Part shown: piece after piece, positions 6,928 through 10,330 of the stretch
How the letters are laid out: the number at the start of each line of letters is the position of its first letter
Numbering within the stretch: position 1 is the stretch's first letter
Source of the DNA: an uncultured Bacillaceae bacterium
GTDB lineage: Bacteria > Bacillota > Bacilli > Bacillales > Pradoshiaceae
DNA: 10,330 bases
Assembly: GCA_904501845.1 (NCBI GenBank)
Contig: CAJGCH010000090.1
Coordinates: 1 to 10,330 of the forward strand
Direction of reading: 5' to 3'
Notes under the pieces: model-generated
What the model saw: only the letters and a program-made list of their open reading frames with translations
Databases searched by the model: none
What the model was told of the DNA's origin: nothing
Translations under genes and position numbers: made by a program

Positions 6928-6934
6928 CTCCTTT
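6928..6934 (-). promoter_or_regulatory. Ribosome binding site of ptsH
   Basis: The minus strand reads AAAGGAG, fully complementary to the 16S anti-SD core. It decides the start: it is 10 bases from the TTG at 6917 but only one base from the alternative TTG at 6926. Confidence 0.85.
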
Positions 6935-6935
6935 A

Positions 6936-7072
6936 TAAATATATTCGGGCCACCAAATATTTAGCTGCTATATCTCTATGTGATTTTACCCAAATATTGC
7001 GGTTTCTATGTATAAAGCACGGAGCAGTCTAAAATTTCGGACCTTTATAAATAGGACAGGTTATTTCCTATT
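6936..7072 (-). other. Leader of ptsHI with three inverted repeats
   Basis: Between the predicted transcription start and the ribosome site, the minus strand holds three inverted repeats: AATAGGA/TCCTATT (7072-7066 and 7056-7050, 9-base loop, starting at the predicted +1), TATAAAG/CTTTATA (7049-7043 and 7017-7011, 25-base loop), and TAAATAT/ATATTTA (6963-6957 and 6942-6936, 14-base loop, just before the ribosome site). A 9-base direct repeat AATATTTGG occurs at 6998-6990 and 6961-6953. All are A/T-rich; function is unproven. I see no GlcT-type antiterminator target or terminator here. Confidence 0.4.
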
Positions 7073-7078
7073 AGTTAA

Positions 7079-7107
7079 AATGTACCGAAAAACGACAGAG
7101 ACTTCAA
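7079..7107 (-). promoter_or_regulatory. Probable sigma-A promoter of ptsHI
   Basis: TTGAAG (7107-7102) and TACATT (7084-7079) are 17 bases apart, with four of six matches in each box. The predicted start is near 7072, giving a leader of about 155 bases before ptsH. This gives ptsHI an independent promoter, as expected where ptsG is not adjacent. Confidence 0.55.
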
Positions 7108-7404
7108 TGCTTTTAATTTTATGAATGAAATATTTTTTCAAGTTACTCCTTATAGAGAGAATAGATTTACTTCACCTTCAAGGAGACTCGGTTGCCGGTG
7201 CAAAAATAGAAAAAATAAAACATTCATTAAAGCACCTGATACTTAGTCCGCAAGCTGGCAATTGATCCATATTCGTAAAGAACAGGGAAATAAAAATCAC
7301 ACGGCAAGAGAGCCATTCGGCCACCTCAATTTTACACTAGATTAATGCGATAAAACAACTAGCAGGTTTGTTATATAAACCCCATTTGCGTAAAAATTCA
7401 CTCA
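7108..7404. other. Gene-poor spacer between SDR gene and ptsHI promoter
   Basis: No convincing gene lies here. On the minus strand a 26-codon frame (7141-7061) opens with TTG four bases after AAGGAG and encodes a basic peptide, but it runs through the ptsHI promoter. Downstream of the SDR stop only weak hairpins (five pairs, around 7355-7382) are visible, so the end of the SDR transcript is unclear. Confidence 0.6.
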
Positions 7405-8142
7405 TTACTCATAAATCATTTTCTTTGTCATGCCGCCATCTACGATGATATTCTCTCCATTAATAAAATCATTCCGGGAATCACTAAGGAATAAACACAA
7501 TCTGGCTATATCTCCCGGATTGCCCACTCTCTTGGAGAAATGCTGTTGATGATCTGCTGTACTCAGTTTGTCATAGTCCCCCGTCTCTATCCAGCCAGGG
7601 CTTATGGCATTGACGCGAATTTTCCTTTCAGCCAAGGATGCGCTCAAGGCATGAGTCAGAGCAATAATTCCTCCTTTTGTCGCCGCATAGGCTTCTGAAT
7701 CAGGCTCTGATTGAAATGCCCTTGTAGATGCAATATTGATGATACACCCATTCTCCCCCATCAGCTTCGCCCCTTCTCGAGCAAACAAAAATACCGATCG
7801 TAAATTAGAATGAATAACACGGTCCCATTGTTCCGTCGTCATTTCAAGCAAGGGGATAAAAGCGGACACACCAGCATTGTTGACCAATATATCAAGATGC
7901 CCGAACTGATTTCGAATTAAGTCCATCACATGAATAGCTGTTGCTTCTTCACCGACATCCCCCTCAATGAATACTGCATTCACTCCTGCCTCCTTCAAGC
8001 TTGCAGCAGCCTTTTCTCCGTCCTTCCTGTCCTGGTCGACCAGGATTACATTTGCTCCTAGTTCGCCGTAAAGTTTTGCAATCTCTCTCCCAATTCCATT
8101 TGCAGCGCCAGTTACTAATACAACTGATTCTTTTTTCTCCAT
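7405..8142 (-). CDS. Classical SDR-family oxidoreductase
   Basis: This 245-residue protein is a complete classical short-chain dehydrogenase/reductase. The cofactor motif TGAANGIG is at 11-18, the structural NNAG at 88-91, Asn113, and the catalytic triad Ser139 (IAST), Tyr152 and Lys156 (YAATK). The PGWIETG segment after 181 is the usual cofactor/substrate loop. An acidic residue at the end of the second strand (Asp36 in VILVDQD) favours NAD(H) over NADP(H). The N-terminal ATG at 8142 has an AGAGGTGAGG ribosome site directly upstream. The C-terminal IIVDGGMT is typical of the family. Substrate cannot be inferred: the glucose-1-dehydrogenase / 3-oxoacyl reductase-like group is broad. It is divergent from the sigma-factor gene and upstream of, but probably separate from, ptsHI. 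Confidence 0.92.
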   Translation of the reverse strand: MEKKESVVLVTGAANGIGREIAKLYGELGANVILVDQDRKDGEKAAASLKEAGVNAVFIEGDVGEEATAIHVMDLIRNQFGHLDILVNNAGVSAFIPLLEMTTEQWDRVIHSNLRSVFLFAREGAKLMGENGCIINIASTRAFQSEPDSEAYAATKGGIIALTHALSASLAERKIRVNAISPGWIETGDYDKLSTADHQQHFSKRVGNPGDIARLCLFLSDSRNDFINGENIIVDGGMTKKMIYE

Positions 8143-8260
8143 TTACCTCACCTCTTATAAAATTGTATTAATTTCTTGAAAAATTTAAATTTCAGGAGAA
8201 ATTCGCTTGAATATCGATTGTTTCTTTATAGAAATTGATCATTTTAATGAAATACTCCTT

Positions 8261-8289
8261 GTTATATCACCATTTCCCCTTTTTACACA
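8261..8289 (-). promoter_or_regulatory. Extended -10 promoter of the SDR gene
   Basis: TGTGTA (8289-8284) and TATAAC (8266-8261) are 17 bases apart, with a TG one base before the -10 box (8269-8268). The start would be near 8254, giving a leader of about 110 bases. The leader contains an A/T palindrome AAATTTAAATTT (8181-8192) and a 16-codon frame (8242-8192). Confidence 0.5.
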
Positions 8290-8356
8290 TCTCAAAATCC
8301 TCTGTACCTTAATAGATACCCGGGAATAAACGAGGTCGCTCCTCAGGCAGGCTGGT

Positions 8357-8851
8357 ATGATGGAGGAATTCGAAAACATAGCTGAACAGTATGTACCATT
8401 GGTTCATCACATGATTAAGCGGTTGAATATCTATAAAGACAAGGATGAGTTTATACAGATAGGCTTGATTGCTCTTTGGGATGCAAGCAGGGCCTTCGAT
8501 CCCGCCAAAGGGCAATTTATGTCCTATGCATTCATGACCATCAAAGGGAGAATGCTGTCTCATATACAGAAAACAAACAAAATCCATGGCAGGGAGACGA
8601 GCAAGGAAGTAGAATTGGAGGACACTATTCAAGATGAGATTATGACACTCGAATGGCTAGTTCCCAAAGCCTTCCTCGATTCTTTAACACCGAATCAATT
8701 CTGTTGGCTGATCAATCATATCCAACATGGCAAAACTACGGCAGAAATCGCCAAAGATTATCATACAACCACCGCATCCGTAAAATCATGGAAACGGTCA
8801 ACAATCAAGAAATTACAAGCATACTATAGATTGCACCCTGAGGCTTTTTAA
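8357..8851 (+). CDS. Small sigma-70-family RNA polymerase sigma factor
   Basis: This 164-residue protein has only two sigma domains. Residues about 5-75 are region 2: the segment DEFIQIGLIALWDASRAF (30-47) followed by FDPAKGQFMSYAFMTIKGRM matches the core-binding and -10 recognition helices of the family. Residues about 104-158 are region 4, starting SLTPNQ, with a helix-turn-helix from KTTAEIAKDYHTTTASVKSW (126-145). Region 3 is missing and a linker rich in Glu joins the domains. It resembles small SigH/ComX-like or ECF-like factors of Firmicutes; I cannot name an orthologue. Two ATGs lie in tandem at 8357 and 8360, with only a weak AGG at 8349-8351, and spacing favours the second. No anti-sigma gene is next to it. 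Its targets are unknown. Confidence 0.85.
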   Translation: MMEEFENIAEQYVPLVHHMIKRLNIYKDKDEFIQIGLIALWDASRAFDPAKGQFMSYAFMTIKGRMLSHIQKTNKIHGRETSKEVELEDTIQDEIMTLEWLVPKAFLDSLTPNQFCWLINHIQHGKTTAEIAKDYHTTTASVKSWKRSTIKKLQAYYRLHPEAF

Positions 8852-8853
8852 AG

Positions 8854-8889
8854 AAAAAACTGGCCAATGCTTTCTTCGCATTGGCCAGT
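8854..8889 (-). terminator. Terminator of the 64-residue protein gene
   Basis: A perfect 12-bp stem (ACTGGCCAATGC at 8859-8870, GCATTGGCCAGT at 8878-8889) with a 7-base loop is followed on the minus strand by a T-run (A-run at 8854-8859). It lies 5 bases after the minus-strand stop and 7 bases after the convergent sigma-factor stop; on the plus strand the T-tract is poor, so it serves mainly the minus gene but may protect the sigma mRNA end. Confidence 0.88.
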
Positions 8890-8894
8890 ACGCC

Positions 8895-9089
8895 TTAACT
8901 TCTCGGCTCATCTAAATATTCATAGGTGACGCTGCCTCCAAGGTGGGCAATCCCCCTGAAATGCTTAAAATCAGCCCGCTTTACCAAGACAGAGCGAAAG
9001 CTGAGAAAATCTTCCTTACTCACATCTAAATGGGCAATCTCCTTGTTTTTCAATTGTTCAAAAAGAAGCTCGATTTCTTCCTGATTCAT
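8895..9089 (-). CDS. Small conserved-looking protein of unknown function (64 aa)
   Basis: This is a real gene by its signals: an AAAGGAG ribosome site 8 bases before the ATG at 9089, a promoter just upstream and a strong terminator right after the stop. The protein is charged and soluble. Its N-terminal half is an acidic helix (NQEEIELLFEQLKNKEI), followed by DVSKEDFLSFRSVLV and a C-terminal part FKHFRGIAHLGGSVTYEYLDEPRS with likely beta strands. I have an impression of similar 60-70 residue proteins in Bacillus genomes ending in a comparable RGIA...GG...Y...PRS pattern, but I recall no reliable function and do not assign one. It has no membrane segment, Cys or metal motif. It is divergent from ykvS. 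Confidence 0.8.
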   Translation of the reverse strand: MNQEEIELLFEQLKNKEIAHLDVSKEDFLSFRSVLVKRADFKHFRGIAHLGGSVTYEYLDEPRS

Positions 9090-9117
9090 ACCTCTACCAC
9101 TCCTTTAATGTGCTTCC

Positions 9118-9147
9118 ATCATACAGTTTTATCAATGGAACGTTCAA
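9118..9147 (-). promoter_or_regulatory. Sigma-A promoter of the 64-residue protein gene
   Basis: TTGAAC (9147-9142) and TATGAT (9123-9118) are 18 bases apart, with four and five matches to consensus. The start near 9111 leaves a leader of only about 20 bases, mostly the ribosome site. Confidence 0.6.
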
Positions 9148-9156
9148 GCTCTTTTA

Positions 9157-9181
9157 ATTTTTTGAAAAATTATCAAAAAAT
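9157..9181. repeat. A/T-rich inverted repeat between divergent promoters
   Basis: ATTTTTTGA (9157-9165) and TCAAAAAAT (9173-9181) form a perfect 9-bp inverted repeat with a 7-base centre. It sits just upstream of the -35 boxes of both the 64-residue gene and ykvS, so it could be an operator or a UP-like element for both. Confidence 0.45.
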
Positions 9182-9190
9182 CCCTTTTAA

Positions 9191-9223
9191 ATAACATACA
9201 TTTTCTGAATTTTATACTATAAT
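9191..9223 (+). promoter_or_regulatory. Probable sigma-A promoter of ykvS
   Basis: A TATAAT (9218-9223) overlaps an alternative TATACT (9213-9218). Possible -35 boxes are ATAACA (9191-9196, 16 bases from TATACT) or CATACA (9195-9200, 17 bases from TATAAT). Either leaves a leader of about 100 bases before ykvS. Confidence 0.6.
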
Positions 9224-9230
9224 GACAATA

Positions 9231-9278
9231 ATAATCCGCAAAGGGTAAAAAGCACATTGATGGAGAAAAACGGATTAT
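9231..9278 (+). other. Long-range hairpin at the 5' end of the ykvS leader
   Basis: ATAATCCG (9231-9238) and CGGATTAT (9271-9278) form a perfect 8-bp stem around a 32-base purine-rich loop that contains AAAGGG and TGGAG, both resembling ribosome sites. It begins at or next to the predicted transcription start. It matches no riboswitch class I can recognise. Confidence 0.4.
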
Positions 9279-9331
9279 GATTCCTCACGCTTTATGATTT
9301 CCATCTAAACTCTAGAAAAGGTGTGAATAGA

Positions 9332-9514
9332 ATGAAGAAAGCCAATGTAGGAAATATCATTGAATTCCGTGATGGCTTACGCGGGATTGTTGAAAAAGTA
9401 AATGAGAATTCCGTTATTGTCGATTTGACCTTAATGGAGAACTACCGTGATCTTGAACTTGAAGAGAAGACGGTCGTTAATCATAAAAATTATACCATCT
9501 TAAATGAGCTGTAA
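9332..9514 (+). CDS. ykvS: YkvS-like DUF2187 small protein with KOW-like fold
   Basis: This 60-residue protein matches B. subtilis YkvS (about 61 residues), a DUF2187 family member. The segment VGNIIEFRDGLRGIVEKVNENSVIVDL (6-32) reads as a small beta barrel of the KOW type, with the Gly-containing turn after an expected first strand, as in ribosomal and NusG-like KOW domains. The rest, LEEKTVVNHKNYTIL, adds another strand pair. An RNA- or ribosome-related role is only an inference from the fold. The ATG at 9332 follows AAAAGGTG at about 8 bases; a GTG at 9323 would overlap that ribosome site. It is monocistronic with its own promoter, a structured leader and a strong terminator that overlaps the stop codon. 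Confidence 0.88.
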   Translation: MKKANVGNIIEFRDGLRGIVEKVNENSVIVDLTLMENYRDLELEEKTVVNHKNYTILNEL

Positions 9515-9539
9515 AACGAGACCTAGTGTCTCGTTTTTT
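9513..9539 (+). terminator. Intrinsic terminator of ykvS
   Basis: A perfect 10-bp stem (AAAACGAGAC at 9513-9522, GTCTCGTTTT at 9528-9537) with a 5-base loop ends in a six-T run (9534-9539). The left arm starts on the last two bases of the ykvS stop codon. Confidence 0.92.
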
Positions 9540-9555
9540 CGTCCATATCACTCTC

Positions 9556-9606
9556 TTTCTATTTACAGCAAACTTCGATATAATTAAAACCGATTCCGTT
9601 TCGGAA
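9556..9606 (+). promoter_or_regulatory. Promoter and start-site inverted repeat of map
   Basis: A perfect TATAAT (9579-9584) has a weak TTTCTA (9556-9561) at 17 bases. Directly at the expected transcription start lies the inverted repeat TTCCG-TTT-CGGAA (9594-9606). It could be an operator or a small 5' hairpin; the remaining leader to the ATG is about 55 bases. Confidence 0.55.
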
Positions 9607-9662
9607 CCTTTCAATAAGCTTCTCACAAGACAGAGAGCATAACAGAAAGCAGGTTTAGTATT

Positions 9663-10330
9663 ATGATTGTAAAAAATGATAAAGATTTAGACGGCCTAAA
9701 GGCAATCGGAGCAATTGTATCCAACGTGCGTGAAACAATGAAAAATGCGACTGTACCTGGCATAACGACCCTTGAACTGGATCAGCTCGCTAAAAAATTA
9801 TTCGATGAGACTGGTGCCATCTCCGCACCTAAAAATGAATATGACTTCCCTGGCTATACATGCATCAGCGTAAACGAGGAAGTCGCTCATGGAATCCCCG
9901 GCAAGCGTGTGATAAAGGATGGCGATCTCGTTAATATTGATGTATCTGCAGTCTTGAATGGATACTATGCGGATACAGGCATATCATTCATGGTCGGACA
10001 ATCAGATGAACGAATTGAAAAGCTTTGCCAATGTGCCGTAGACGCATTCAACAATGGCATCTCCAAGGCTAAAGCCGGCTCTAAGAAGAATATGATCGGC
10101 AAGGCTGTCTACAACACCGCAAGGGCAAACGGATTTAATGTCATTAAGAACCTGACGGGCCACGGCATCGGCAGAAGCCTGCATGAAAGCCCTGATCATA
10201 TCCTTAACTATTTCGATCCATGGGACAGCGAACTGCTGCATGAAGGCACCGTCCTCGCGGTTGAGCCATTTATCTCCACAAAAGCATCGATGGTGACTGA
10301 ACTGGGCGATGGATGGACCTATGTTACGAA
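9663..10330 (+). CDS. map: Type I methionine aminopeptidase (3' end outside window)
   Basis: This cytoplasmic metalloenzyme removes the initiator Met from nascent proteins. The visible 222 residues show the type I fold: His76 in NEEVAHGIPG, metal ligands Asp93 in NIDVSA, Asp104 in ADTGISF, His167 in TGHGIGRSLHESP, and Glu201 in VEPF, plus substrate-site His174. The fifth ligand, a C-terminal Glu, lies beyond the right edge. It closely resembles B. subtilis YflG (MapB), the second MetAP of that species (about 249 residues), so roughly 27 residues are missing, and it is not the map gene of the ribosomal protein cluster. The ATG at 9663 has only a weak GCAGG about 9 bases upstream, but the N-terminus (MIVKNDKDLDGLKAIG) aligns with YflG. 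It follows ykvS on the same strand but has its own promoter after a strong terminator. Confidence 0.95.
   Translation, partial: MIVKNDKDLDGLKAIGAIVSNVRETMKNATVPGITTLELDQLAKKLFDETGAISAPKNEYDFPGYTCISVNEEVAHGIPGKRVIKDGDLVNIDVSAVLNGYYADTGISFMVGQSDERIEKLCQCAVDAFNNGISKAKAGSKKNMIGKAVYNTARANGFNVIKNLTGHGIGRSLHESPDHILNYFDPWDSELLHEGTVLAVEPFISTKASMVTELGDGWTYVT

Noticed and set aside
6985..7010. cre site (CcpA operator) upstream of ptsH
   Set aside because: GAAACCGCAATAT-type sequence matches only part of the cre consensus, with mismatches in the key TG and CA positions.
7008..7127. 39-residue plus-strand frame in the ptsHI leader
   Set aside because: No ribosome site, no recognisable family, antisense to the promoter and leader.
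8281..8327. Sigma-B or ECF promoter before the sigma-factor gene
   Set aside because: GGGAAT (8322-8327) has no GTTT-type -35 box at 12-15 bases, and TTTACA (8282-8287) has only a poor -10 partner.
8788..8802. cre-like ATGGAAACGGTCAAC
   Set aside because: It lies deep inside the sigma-factor coding region and lacks the final CW of the consensus.
9260..9280. Six-codon frame in the ykvS leader
   Set aside because: Too short and poorly spaced from AAAGGG; more simply part of the hairpin loop.

Overview
This window looks like ordinary chromosome from a low-to-moderate-GC Firmicute of the family Bacillaceae. The evidence is close protein similarity, from memory, to Bacillus subtilis CrcB/FluC, YkyB, PatA, YkwC, PtsI, PtsH, YkvS and YflG (MapB), together with strong AGGAGG-type ribosome sites, sigma-A-like promoters and compact stem-loop terminators. 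Several of these genes (ykyB, patA, ykwC, ptsI, ptsH, ykvS) also lie in one neighbourhood of the B. subtilis chromosome, so this is a rearranged version of a known backbone region. I see no transposase, phage gene, tRNA, rRNA, CRISPR array or integration site.

Layout. (1) 43-811, minus: a two-gene fluoride channel operon (crcB-crcB) with a 4-base overlap and its own terminator. (2) 943-1531, plus: ykyB, convergent with a CorA-type metal transporter (1530-2504, minus); one hairpin overlaps both stop codons. (3) 2583-3803: the divergent corA/patA promoter region, then aminotransferase patA on plus, ending at a shared terminator. (4) 3847-7107, minus: a monocistronic beta-hydroxyacid dehydrogenase (ykwC), and upstream of it the ptsHI operon encoding HPr and Enzyme I, without ptsG next to it. 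HPr appears to start at TTG. (5) 7108-7404: gene-poor spacer. (6) 7405-8142, minus: a classical SDR oxidoreductase, divergent from a small two-domain sigma-70-like factor (8357-8851, plus). (7) 8895-9089, minus: a 64-residue conserved-looking unknown, divergent from the 60-residue ykvS. (8) 9663 to the right edge, plus: type I methionine aminopeptidase, cut by the window end.

Function. HPr and Enzyme I form the general phosphoryl relay for all PTS sugar uptake, and HPr phosphorylated at Ser46 is the CcpA corepressor. The remaining genes are housekeeping or stress functions without an obvious shared pathway: fluoride export, divalent cation transport, amino-acid transamination, redox enzymes and N-terminal Met removal.

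I did not find a convincing new multi-gene system. The items most worth a second look are the orphan small sigma factor, a sigma-B-like promoter overlapping the patA promoter, the TTG start and inverted-repeat leader of ptsHI, and the structured leader of ykvS. All gene names rest on remembered family sequences and visible motifs; no database search was run.
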